From Pseudomonas sp. ACN8 (GTDB lineage Bacteria > Pseudomonadota > Gammaproteobacteria > Pseudomonadales > Pseudomonadaceae), in contig NZ_MRCS01000034.1 of the NCBI RefSeq assembly GCF_002303925.1, positions 1 to 64,000 of the forward strand: DNA of 64,000 nt, given 5' to 3'. The notes under the pieces are model-generated. The model worked only from the letters and a program-made list of their open reading frames with translations. It did no database searches and was not told where the DNA came from. Numbering within the stretch: the first letter of the stretch is position 1; every line of letters starts with the position of its first letter. This document shows positions 1 to 7,586 of this stretch, one piece after another. Made by a program: the position numbers and the translations under genes.

Positions 1-158
1 TGCAGGCCTCGACTATCAAATGACACATGTCCCCTGTGGGAGCGAGCCTGCTCGCGAAGGCGTCGTGTCAGCCAACATCAATGTTGAATGTCAGTCCGCA
101 TTCGCGAGCAGGCTCGCTCCCACAGGGGACATGTGTCATTTGATAGTCGAGGCCTGCA
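1..158. repeat. Long perfect inverted repeat built around a REP palindrome upstream of bioF
   Basis: Positions 1-58 are the exact reverse complement of 101-158, with a 42-nt spacer. The inner part of each arm is the Pseudomonas REP motif (GTGGGAGCGAGCCTGCTCGC). The outer ~35 bp of each arm are unique sequence. The right arm contains the GAGG Shine-Dalgarno of bioF and ends on the A of its ATG, so a transcript coming from upstream (presumably bioB) could fold the bioF start into a 58-bp stem. Confidence 0.9.
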
Positions 159-1336
159 TGTCTTTCGATCTCGCCGCACGCCTTGCCGCCCGTCGTGCCG
201 AAAACCTCTACCGCCAGCGCCCGCTGCTCGAAAGCCCGCAGGGGCCGCAAGTGGTGGTCGATGGCCAGCCGTTGCTGGCGTTCTGTAACAACGACTACCT
301 GGGCCTGGCCAATCATCCGCAAGTGATCGAAGCCTGGCGTGCCGGCGCGTCGAAGTGGGGGGTGGGCGGAGGGGCATCCCATCTGGTCATCGGTCATAGT
401 TCCCCGCACCATGCCCTGGAAGAAGCGTTGGCCGACCTGACCGGTCGTCCGCGCGCGTTGCTGTTCACCACCGGTTATATGGCCAACCTCGGCGCGGTCA
501 CGGCGCTGGTGGGGCAGGGTGATACGGTGCTCGAAGACCGTCTCAATCATGCGTCGCTGCTCGACGCGGGGCTGCTGTCCGGCGCGCGGTTCAATCGCTA
601 CCTGCACAACGACCCGGCGAGCCTCGCCAAACGCCTGGAAAAAGCCACCGGCAATACGCTGGTGGTCACCGATGGCGTGTTCAGCATGGACGGTGATATC
701 GCCGACCTGCCGGCGCTGGCCCGGGAAGCCAAGGCCAAAGGTGCCTGGTTGATGGTCGACGATGCCCATGGTTTCGGACCGCTGGGAGCCAACGGTGGCG
801 GCATCGTCGAACACTTCGGCTTGAGCCAGGATGACGTTCCGGTGCTGGTCGGCACCCTCGGCAAGGCGTTCGGCACGGCGGGTGCCTTTGTGGCTGGCAG
901 CGAAGAGCTGATCGAAAGCCTGATCCAGTTCGCCCGCCCCTATATCTACACCACCAGCCAGCCGCCTGCGCTGGCCTGCGCCACGTTGAAAAGCCTGGAA
1001 CTGCTGCGCAGCGAACACTGGCGCCGCGAGCATTTGCAGGTGCTGATCCGCCAGTTTCGCCAGGGTGCCGAACAGATTGGCCTGGAGCTCATGGACAGCT
1101 TCACGCCAATCCAGCCGATCATGATCGGTGACGCGGGGCGCGCGGTGCGTCTTTCGCAGATGCTGCGTGATCGCGGGTTGATGGTGACCGCGATTCGCCC
1201 GCCGACCGTACCCGCCGGCAGCGCCCGACTGCGGGTCACGCTGACGGCTGCCCACAGTGAGGCCCAGGTACAGCTATTGTTAAGTGGACTGGCCGATTGT
1301 TTTCAGCTACTGAAGCCGGAGCCAAGCCATGCGTGA
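158..1336 (+). CDS. bioF: 8-amino-7-oxononanoate synthase
   Basis: This is a PLP enzyme that joins pimeloyl-ACP (or CoA) and L-alanine to give 8-amino-7-oxononanoate in biotin synthesis. The 392-aa length is normal for BioF. The PLP lysine is K236 in the GTLGKAFG motif, and the cofactor-binding DDAHGFG and the NHASLLD segment are present. The start at 158 is chosen because MSFDLAARLAARRAEN is the usual N-terminus; the frame is open further upstream through the REP repeat, but that part has no family character. The first gene of an overlapping bioFHCD operon; bioB probably lies just before the window. Confidence 0.96.
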   Translation: MSFDLAARLAARRAENLYRQRPLLESPQGPQVVVDGQPLLAFCNNDYLGLANHPQVIEAWRAGASKWGVGGGASHLVIGHSSPHHALEEALADLTGRPRALLFTTGYMANLGAVTALVGQGDTVLEDRLNHASLLDAGLLSGARFNRYLHNDPASLAKRLEKATGNTLVVTDGVFSMDGDIADLPALAREAKAKGAWLMVDDAHGFGPLGANGGGIVEHFGLSQDDVPVLVGTLGKAFGTAGAFVAGSEELIESLIQFARPYIYTTSQPPALACATLKSLELLRSEHWRREHLQVLIRQFRQGAEQIGLELMDSFTPIQPIMIGDAGRAVRLSQMLRDRGLMVTAIRPPTVPAGSARLRVTLTAAHSEAQVQLLLSGLADCFQLLKPEPSHA

Positions 1337-2060
1337 TCGTCTGATTCTGCTGCCTGGCTGGGGTCTTGGCGTTTCACCGCTGGAGCCTCTGGCGGCGGCC
1401 TTGCGAGGCCTGGATGAGCACCTGCACGTCGAGATCGAACCGTTGCCGGAGCTGGAGTCGAGCGATCTTGAAGAGTGGCTCGAAGAGCTTGATTCGACCT
1501 TGCCGCAAGACGTCTGGCTAGGCGGTTGGTCATTGGGCGGCATGCTCGCCTGCGAGTTGGCGGCCCGGCGTGGCGATCGCTGCTGTGGCGTGTTCACCTT
1601 GGCCAGCAACGCTTCTTTTGTCGCCCATGATCAATGGTCAAGCGCCATGCCTGGGGAAACCTTCGATGCGTTTCTGGCGGGCTGTGAAGCCGATCCGCGC
1701 GCGACCTTGAAACGCTTTTCACTGCTCTGCGCCCAAGGCGCCGAAGACCCACGCGGATTGTCGCGGTTGTTGCTCGGTGGCGCCCCGAATACCTCCGCGC
1801 CAGTGCTGCTCAGTGGTCTGCAAGTGCTCGCGCAACTGGATACACGACAGGCGCTGCAATCGTTCCGCGGTCCGCAACTGCATCTGTTCGCCGGCCTCGA
1901 CGGGCTGGTGCCGGCGCAAGCGGCGGGCGAGTTGCTGGCATTGCTGCCGGATGTCGAAATCGGTCTGATTGAACAGGCCAGCCACGGGTTTCTCCTGGAG
2001 GATCCCCATGGTGTGGCGGGGGCGATCCAGGCCTTTTTGCATGAGTCCGGCGATGACTGA
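1329..2060 (+). CDS. bioH: Pimeloyl-[ACP] methyl ester esterase
   Basis: An alpha/beta hydrolase that removes the methyl group from pimeloyl-ACP methyl ester, ending the BioC-dependent pimelate pathway. At 243 aa it is close to the E. coli enzyme. The nucleophile elbow is GWSLGG with S68. Likely partners are D191 in GLDG and H219 in SHGF, which gives a complete triad. It overlaps the end of bioF by 8 bases and bioC by 8 bases, which implies coupled translation. No signal peptide, so cytoplasmic. Confidence 0.93.
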   Translation: MRDRLILLPGWGLGVSPLEPLAAALRGLDEHLHVEIEPLPELESSDLEEWLEELDSTLPQDVWLGGWSLGGMLACELAARRGDRCCGVFTLASNASFVAHDQWSSAMPGETFDAFLAGCEADPRATLKRFSLLCAQGAEDPRGLSRLLLGGAPNTSAPVLLSGLQVLAQLDTRQALQSFRGPQLHLFAGLDGLVPAQAAGELLALLPDVEIGLIEQASHGFLLEDPHGVAGAIQAFLHESGDD

Positions 2061-2865
2061 TTTATCCCTTCCCAACCTGCCCGGCACCTTGCCCGACAAG
2101 CGCCAGGTAGCCGCTTCATTCTCCCGCGCGGCGGCCAGCTATGACAGCGTGGCCGAGTTGCAGCGCGATGTCGGCAGCCAATTGCTCGGGCGTCTGCCGC
2201 AGGACTTCGTACCGCAGCGTTGGCTAGACCTGGGCTGTGGCACCGGGCATTTCAGTCGCGCCCTGGATGAGCAGTTTCCGGGCAGTCACGGGGTGGCGCT
2301 GGACATCGCCGAAGGCATGCTCAACCACGCCCGGCCATTGGGCGGTGCCACACACTTCGTGGCCGGCGATGCCGAGCGTTTGCCACTGCAGGATTCGACC
2401 TGCGACCTGATCTTCTCCAGCCTGGCGGTGCAGTGGTGCGCAGACTTCGACTCGGTGCTCAGTGAAGCCTTTCGGGTGCTGAAACCGGGCGGCATCTTCG
2501 CGTTTGCTAGTCTGTGTGTAGGAACGTTGTTTGAATTGCGTGACAGCTGGCGCGAAGTTGACGGCATGGTGCACGTCAATCGTTTCCGGGAGTTTGGTGT
2601 TTATCAGCAGTTGTGTGCGGCGAGCGGCTTGAGAACGGTCAGTCTGCAAAACCTTGCGCACGTGCTGCATTACCCGGATGTGCGCAGCCTGACCCATGAA
2701 CTCAAGGCGTTGGGTGCGCACAATCTCAATCCCGGGCGGCCGGGTGGCTTGACCGGCCGGGCGCGGATTCTGGGGCTGATCGAGGCTTACGAACAGTTTC
2801 GTCAGGCCCAGGGACTGCCGGCGACTTATCAAGTGGTGTACGCCGTTTTGGAGAAACCCTTATGA
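2053..2865 (+). CDS. bioC: Malonyl-[ACP] O-methyltransferase
   Basis: A SAM-dependent methyltransferase that masks the malonyl carboxyl so that fatty-acid synthesis can build pimelate. SAM motif I is LDLGCGTGHFS, at about residues 58-68. The later acidic/NLS-type segment SSLAVQWCADF is typical of BioC. Start 2053 (MTDLSLPNLPG, 270 aa) is preferred. An in-frame ATG at 2041 and a still longer frame from 1969 exist, but they lie inside bioH and the added residues are not BioC-like. It ends in an ATGA overlap with bioD. Confidence 0.93.
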   Translation: MTDLSLPNLPGTLPDKRQVAASFSRAAASYDSVAELQRDVGSQLLGRLPQDFVPQRWLDLGCGTGHFSRALDEQFPGSHGVALDIAEGMLNHARPLGGATHFVAGDAERLPLQDSTCDLIFSSLAVQWCADFDSVLSEAFRVLKPGGIFAFASLCVGTLFELRDSWREVDGMVHVNRFREFGVYQQLCAASGLRTVSLQNLAHVLHYPDVRSLTHELKALGAHNLNPGRPGGLTGRARILGLIEAYEQFRQAQGLPATYQVVYAVLEKPL

Positions 2866-3542
2866 GCGCAGCCTATTTCATCGCCGGCACGGATACCGAT
2901 GTCGGTAAAACCACGGTCGCTGCCGGGTTGCTGCATGCGGCGCGTTCGGCGGGTTTGAGTACGGCGGCGGGTAAGCCGGTCGCGTCAGGTTGCGACGTGA
3001 CGCCCAAAGGCTTGCGTAATGCCGATGCGCTGGCCTTGCTGGCGGAGTGTTCACTGCCGCTGACCTATACACAGGTCAATCCGATGGCGTTTGAACCGGC
3101 CATTGCCCCGCATCTGGCGGCGCGAGAGGCGGGCGTGGCGCTGACGGTGCAGTCGTTGCTGACGCCGATGCGGCAGATTCTGGGCATGCAGGCGGACTTC
3201 ACCCTGATCGAGGGCGCTGGCGGCTGGCGCGTACCCTTGGCGGATCAGGACAATCTGTCGGACCTGGCCATCGCATTGAAGCTGCCGGTGATCCTGGTGG
3301 TCGGTGTACGCCTGGGGTGTATCAGCCATGCCTTGCTGACCGCTGAGGCGATTGCCCGGGACGGTTTGCAACTGGCGGGCTGGGTGGCCAACATCATCGA
3401 CCCCAAGACCTCGCGGCTGGAAGAAAACCTGGCCACTCTTGCCGAGCGCATCCCGGCACCGTGCCTGGGGCGTGTGCCTAAACTCAAGGCCGTTACGGCC
3501 GAGGCAGTGGCGGAGCACTTGCAACTGGACCTGTTGGACTGA
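2862..3542 (+). CDS. bioD: Dethiobiotin synthetase
   Basis: An ATP-dependent carboxylase that closes the ureido ring of 7,8-diaminopelargonate to give dethiobiotin. The 226-aa protein starts with the P-loop GTDTDVGKT (residues 9-17, K16). The EGAGGWRVPL motif, with the second catalytic/Mg region, follows near residue 115. It starts within the stop of bioC (ATGA). Last gene of the bio operon seen here. Confidence 0.96.
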   Translation: MSAAYFIAGTDTDVGKTTVAAGLLHAARSAGLSTAAGKPVASGCDVTPKGLRNADALALLAECSLPLTYTQVNPMAFEPAIAPHLAAREAGVALTVQSLLTPMRQILGMQADFTLIEGAGGWRVPLADQDNLSDLAIALKLPVILVVGVRLGCISHALLTAEAIARDGLQLAGWVANIIDPKTSRLEENLATLAERIPAPCLGRVPKLKAVTAEAVAEHLQLDLLD

Positions 3543-3665
3543 GGTTTGTCGCATGCGGGCTTTGCCTATGACAAGGCACTGTGCCATTAGTGTTTTTGTC
3601 GAGTGTTTTGCCGGTCACTCTGCTTCAATGGCCGCTGTTGATCCTTTGAAAGGACGAGTTCTCCC

Positions 3666-3962
3666 ATGGAAATATCAGGAAGCACCGCTTTTTATGCAGG
3701 TTGGAGCACTCTTCAGACAGGGCAGAGCCGTGTCGATCAAGCCGCCGGGCAGATCGCCAACACCACTATTGAGCGTTCGGTTACCAGCCAGTCCTCCGAG
3801 GCGCAGGTCGATCGCTTGCGTTCGGTCGACCGCAGCCGGCAATCGGACCTGGCCAGCAACGTGGTCGAAATGGCCCAAGGCAAGATTCAGGCGGAGCTGG
3901 GTGTGAAAGTCGCCAAGGCAGCCGACGGAGTGCTCGGGACGTTGATCGATACCTACGCCTGA
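3666..3962 (+). CDS. Small conserved protein with flagellar-rod-like C-terminus
   Basis: A 98-aa protein of unknown function behind a good Shine-Dalgarno (AAAGGACG). It is hydrophilic, with many Ser/Gln residues. The C-terminal stretch around LASNVVEMAQGKIQAELG recalls the amphipathic helices at the ends of flagellar rod/hook proteins, but there is no full domain. It lies 123 bp after bioD on the same strand and is followed by a hairpin. In P. aeruginosa the corresponding place holds a small hypothetical gene (PA0505, from memory). The resemblance to flagellar proteins is only a pattern impression. Confidence 0.7.
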   Translation: MEISGSTAFYAGWSTLQTGQSRVDQAAGQIANTTIERSVTSQSSEAQVDRLRSVDRSRQSDLASNVVEMAQGKIQAELGVKVAKAADGVLGTLIDTYA

Positions 3963-3965
3963 TTC

Positions 3966-3997
3966 TGTTTGCCTGACTGAAAAAAGTCGGGCAAACA
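3966..3997 (+). terminator. Hairpin after the small gene
   Basis: 13-bp arms (TGTTTGCCTGACT / AGTCGGGCAAACA, one G.U) with a GAAAAA loop, starting 4 bases after the stop. The following T-run is weak (TCCTTT), so termination is plausible rather than certain. It may also serve the convergent gene. Confidence 0.5.
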
Positions 3998-4023
3998 TCC
4001 TTTGCTGGAAATGAAAAACGCGC

Positions 4024-5268
4024 TCATTCGGCCAATAATCCGATTACCCTGGGCTCTCCTGTCGAATATCCCCCGCTACTACCCGACACGACGATCCGTT
4101 GACTTGATTGGATTACCACATCCCAGTAGTCGCCGGGGCTGTTATCCCAGGTGAAATCCTCCGGTTGTCCCTCTGGAGAAAATCGTTGTTTGGCTATGAA
4201 AAATTCGCTGCCTGGAGTCGCCCAGCGTACGTAGCCCACGAGGACAACTTTTCCGTCCGCTTGCACTGCCGCTGCACGCCAGTGCACATCGCCATCATCG
4301 CGAGAGGTGATTACTGGCGAGCCTGTATTGAATTGTTTGTCGTTGCTGCCGTCAGCATTGAGTCTGGTCAGTAGACCCCGAACCCTGTCGTCAGCCCCTT
4401 TCGTCCAGGTTGCGAAAATGATCTTGTCGTCCGACTGCAGGCGACTGAGTGCATCGCTAAAGATAAAGTCGCTGGCGATGGACGAACCTGCCACCTCCAG
4501 CGGAATATCGCTGAAGCCATCCGTTCCGAAAGTTTCATCCAGCTTTCCTTGTTCGTCGTAACGCGCGACCGCCCCGGTTCTTTTTCTTTGCGCATCAAAG
4601 TAGAGGCCTGTGACGATAATCTTGCCGTCGCTCTGTACGTGAACCATTTGGGCAAAGCTGTCCATTTGCTTGAACTTGATATCAATGAAGCCTTGGCCAT
4701 TGCCGAACCCGGTATCCGGTTCTCCGTTGCTTTGCAGGCGGGACAGGCGACTCACGAGCGTTCCGATGGGGTAGTTGACGTGATAGTAAGCGACGATGAG
4801 TATCTTTTGATCGTCTTGCAGGCAGCCGTCAACGAACTTGTGGGGAACCGCTGGCGCATATGAATTAACCGGTCCCGTGACGATCCGGTTGCCAAAAACA
4901 AGGTCAGGGCTGCCATTGGCGTTAAAGCGTCGTACGCCAGGTCGGCGAACGTTGTCTTTTTGCGATTCACCGATCAGGACGGTTTTTCCGTCTTTTTGCA
5001 TTAGCAGTCGCATCGGAATGGATTGGTCGCCTGCGTCGAACTGACTCTTGGTGGGCGTGAACCCCTCGTCTACCTGACCATCCATCAGCAGACGAGCGAG
5101 AAGAAACTCTTTCCCGATTCTTGATGCGTGGGTCAAGCGTCCATGCTCATCAGAGACGATGGTATGTGTCACTCCAGGTGCTTCACTGGGGCGTACCACG
5201 CCATTGCTGCCAAAATTCGGGTCAAGATTACCGGGTAGTCGCAAGTCAGTATCTGGTTGATTGTCCAT
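4024..5268 (-). CDS. Delta-60 repeat protein (beta-propeller-like)
   Basis: A 414-aa protein made of repeated units of the delta-60 type: LDPNFGSNGVV near the N-terminus, PDTGFGNGQGFIDI in the middle and LDETFGTDGFSDI later, each followed by strands with a (Q)xDGKI(I/V) turn. Such repeats form propeller folds in proteins found in Pseudomonas and myxobacteria; function is unknown. There is no signal peptide or TM segment. The start has a strong Shine-Dalgarno (GGAGGGG). It is convergent with the bio side and divergent from the acyl-CoA dehydrogenase, and is probably a lineage-specific insertion in this otherwise conserved order. Confidence 0.8.
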   Translation of the reverse strand: MDNQPDTDLRLPGNLDPNFGSNGVVRPSEAPGVTHTIVSDEHGRLTHASRIGKEFLLARLLMDGQVDEGFTPTKSQFDAGDQSIPMRLLMQKDGKTVLIGESQKDNVRRPGVRRFNANGSPDLVFGNRIVTGPVNSYAPAVPHKFVDGCLQDDQKILIVAYYHVNYPIGTLVSRLSRLQSNGEPDTGFGNGQGFIDIKFKQMDSFAQMVHVQSDGKIIVTGLYFDAQRKRTGAVARYDEQGKLDETFGTDGFSDIPLEVAGSSIASDFIFSDALSRLQSDDKIIFATWTKGADDRVRGLLTRLNADGSNDKQFNTGSPVITSRDDGDVHWRAAAVQADGKVVLVGYVRWATPGSEFFIAKQRFSPEGQPEDFTWDNSPGDYWDVVIQSSQRIVVSGSSGGYSTGEPRVIGLLAE

Positions 5269-5479
5269 CTCAAATCCCCTCCATAGACGATCCTCGGGAA
5301 GGTCACCATTGACCCCACGAGAGCCTATAGTCAGTAGGCGTCTTTTCGCTGTTTCGTGAACCTGTAAGAACTACCAGAACGATAGGCTTTATTGGCCATT
5401 TTCAGTGTCAATCAGGCCAGTTTCCTGTGGCCCTGTTCATTGCCGGTTTTAGCGATGACGAACGGCAAAAGATCGACGC

Positions 5480-5508
5480 TTGACAAGATTTGGGCGTAAA
5501 CGTATGTT
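5480..5508 (+). promoter_or_regulatory. Sigma-70 promoter of the first acyl-CoA dehydrogenase
   Basis: TTGACA at 5480-5485, a 17-nt spacer and TATGTT at 5503-5508, about 75 bp before the start codon. This is the only strong promoter-like pair in the 316-bp intergenic stretch 5269-5584. Nothing else is recognised there. Confidence 0.6.
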
Positions 5509-5524
5509 TCAAACAACTGTTTGA
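5509..5524. promoter_or_regulatory. PsrA-type operator
   Basis: TCAAACAACTGTTTGA is a perfect palindrome with AAAC-N4-GTTT at its core. It fits the published PsrA binding pattern G/CAAAC-N(2-4)-GTTTG/C. It sits directly downstream of the -10 box, over the expected transcription start. PsrA is a TetR-family fatty-acid sensor that represses beta-oxidation genes. The assignment rests on sequence match and gene function. Confidence 0.55.
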
Positions 5525-5584
5525 TCGCAACAACGAATCCATGCGGTCGTTCATTCCCGGTTACATCAGCAGAGGTTTATCGCT

Positions 5585-7390
5585 ATGCCTGACTACAAGG
5601 CCCCCTTGCGTGATATTCGCTTCGTTCGTGACGAGCTGCTCGGCTACGAAGCGCACTATCAGAGCCTTCCGGCTTGTGCCGACGCAACTCCGGACATGGT
5701 TGACGCCATTCTTGAGGAAGGCGCCAAGTTTTGTGAGCAGGTACTGGCTCCGCTGAACCGCGTGGGCGATCTCGAAGGCTGCACCTGGAGCGAGTCTGGC
5801 GTTAAGACCCCGACCGGCTTCAAGGAAGCCTACAAGCAATTCGTTGAAGGTGGCTGGCCGAGTCTGGCTCACGACGTAGAGCACGGCGGCCAAGGCCTGC
5901 CGGAGTCCCTGGGTCTGGCCATCAGCGAAATGGTTGGCGAGTCCAACTGGTCGTGGGGCATGTACCCAGGCCTGTCGCACGGTGCGATGAACACCATCTC
6001 CGAGCACGGCACCCCTGAGCAGCAAGAGGCTTACCTGACCAAGCTGGTTTCCGGCGAGTGGACCGGCACCATGTGCCTGACCGAACCGCACTGCGGCACC
6101 GACCTTGGCATGCTGCGCACCAAGGCCGAGCCTCAGGCCGACGGTTCCTACAAGGTTTCCGGCACCAAGATCTTCATCTCGGCCGGTGAACACGACATGG
6201 CCGACAACATCGTCCACATCGTACTGGCCCGCCTGCCGGATGCACCGGCTGGCACCAAAGGCATCTCCCTGTTCATCGTGCCGAAGTTCATGCCGAACGC
6301 CGATGGCTCGGTTGGCGCGCGTAACGCTGTGTCTTGCGGTTCCCTGGAACACAAGATGGGCATCCACGGCAACGCCACCTGCGTGATGAACTTCGACGGT
6401 GCCACCGGTTTCCTGATCGGCCCGGCGAACAAAGGCCTGAACTGCATGTTCACCTTCATGAACACCGCACGCCTGGGTACCGCGCTGCAAGGCCTGGCCC
6501 ACGCCGAGGTCGGCTTCCAGGGCGGCCTGAAATACGCTCGTGACCGTCTGCAAATGCGTTCGTTGACTGGCCCGAAAGCGCCGGACAAAGCCGCTGACCC
6601 GATCATCGTGCACCCTGACGTACGCCGCATGCTGTTGACCATGAAGGCATTCGCCGAAGGCAACCGTGCGATGGTTTACTTCACTGCCAAGCAAGTCGAC
6701 ATCGTCAAATACGGCGTGGACGAAGAGGAGAAGAAGAAAGCCGACGCACTGCTGGCCTTCATGACTCCGATCGCCAAAGCCTTCATGACCGAAGTCGGTT
6801 TCGAATCGGCCAACCACGGCGTGCAGATCTACGGCGGCCACGGCTTCATCGCTGAGTGGGGCATGGAGCAGAACGTCCGCGACAGCCGCATCTCGATGCT
6901 GTACGAAGGCACCACCGGTATCCAGGCGCTCGACCTGCTGGGCCGCAAAGTGTTGATGACCCAAGGCGAGGCTCTGAAAGGCTTCACCAAGATCGTCCAC
7001 AAGTTCTGCCAGACCAACGAAGGCAACGAAGCGGTTCAAGAGTTCGTCGCTCCGCTGGCTGCACTGAACAAGGAATGGGGCGAGCTGACCATGAAGGTCG
7101 GTATGGCTGCCATGAAAGATCGCGAAGAAGTCGGCGCGGCCTCCGTGGACTACCTGATGTATTCCGGTTACGCCTGCCTGGCCTACTTCTGGGCTGACAT
7201 GGCGCGCCTGGCTGCCGAGAAACTGGCTGCCGGCACTTCCGAAGAGGCGTTCTACACCGCCAAGCTGCAGACTGCGCGCTTCTACTTCCAGCGTATCCTG
7301 CCGCGTACCCGCACTCACGTCGTAACCATGCTGTCGGGCGCCAACAACCTGATGGACATGAAAGAAGAGAACTTCGACCTGGGCTACTAA
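5585..7390 (+). CDS. Acyl-CoA dehydrogenase, copy 1 (PA0506-like)
   Basis: A 601-aa FAD enzyme for the first beta-oxidation step, acyl-CoA to trans-2-enoyl-CoA. The extended ~600-aa form has an N-terminal helical extension (PDYKAPLRDIRF), the FAD/substrate segment MCLTEPHCGTDLG and a C-terminal extra domain. The catalytic base is predicted as E441 in YEGTTGIQ. It is the first of three paralogues matching PA0506-PA0508 of P. aeruginosa (from memory), where two members differ in acyl chain-length preference. A promoter with a PsrA-type site precedes it and a strong terminator follows, so it is its own transcription unit. Confidence 0.93.
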   Translation: MPDYKAPLRDIRFVRDELLGYEAHYQSLPACADATPDMVDAILEEGAKFCEQVLAPLNRVGDLEGCTWSESGVKTPTGFKEAYKQFVEGGWPSLAHDVEHGGQGLPESLGLAISEMVGESNWSWGMYPGLSHGAMNTISEHGTPEQQEAYLTKLVSGEWTGTMCLTEPHCGTDLGMLRTKAEPQADGSYKVSGTKIFISAGEHDMADNIVHIVLARLPDAPAGTKGISLFIVPKFMPNADGSVGARNAVSCGSLEHKMGIHGNATCVMNFDGATGFLIGPANKGLNCMFTFMNTARLGTALQGLAHAEVGFQGGLKYARDRLQMRSLTGPKAPDKAADPIIVHPDVRRMLLTMKAFAEGNRAMVYFTAKQVDIVKYGVDEEEKKKADALLAFMTPIAKAFMTEVGFESANHGVQIYGGHGFIAEWGMEQNVRDSRISMLYEGTTGIQALDLLGRKVLMTQGEALKGFTKIVHKFCQTNEGNEAVQEFVAPLAALNKEWGELTMKVGMAAMKDREEVGAASVDYLMYSGYACLAYFWADMARLAAEKLAAGTSEEAFYTAKLQTARFYFQRILPRTRTHVVTMLSGANNLMDMKEENFDLGY

Positions 7391-7408
7391 GCCTTAACGA
7401 AGCACTTG

Positions 7409-7446
7409 AAAAAGCCGCTGCTCCTTCGGGACCAGCGGCTTTTTTG
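7409..7446 (+). terminator. Rho-independent terminator
   Basis: AAAAAGCCGCTG ... CAGCGGCTTTTTT with a TTCG tetraloop inside an almost complete stem, 18 bases after the dehydrogenase stop. It is a textbook terminator for copy 1. Confidence 0.93.
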
Positions 7447-7586
7447 CTTTGAAGATTACCGGCGGAAAAATGTCTGTAACGCCCTTTGAAAAATACCTCA
7501 GTAATTCACTCAGTAACTCGGGCTTCCTGCCGTTACAGTAGTGGGCACATTGCCATCTATTGATCTGACGGGTCGGAGCTTTACCC

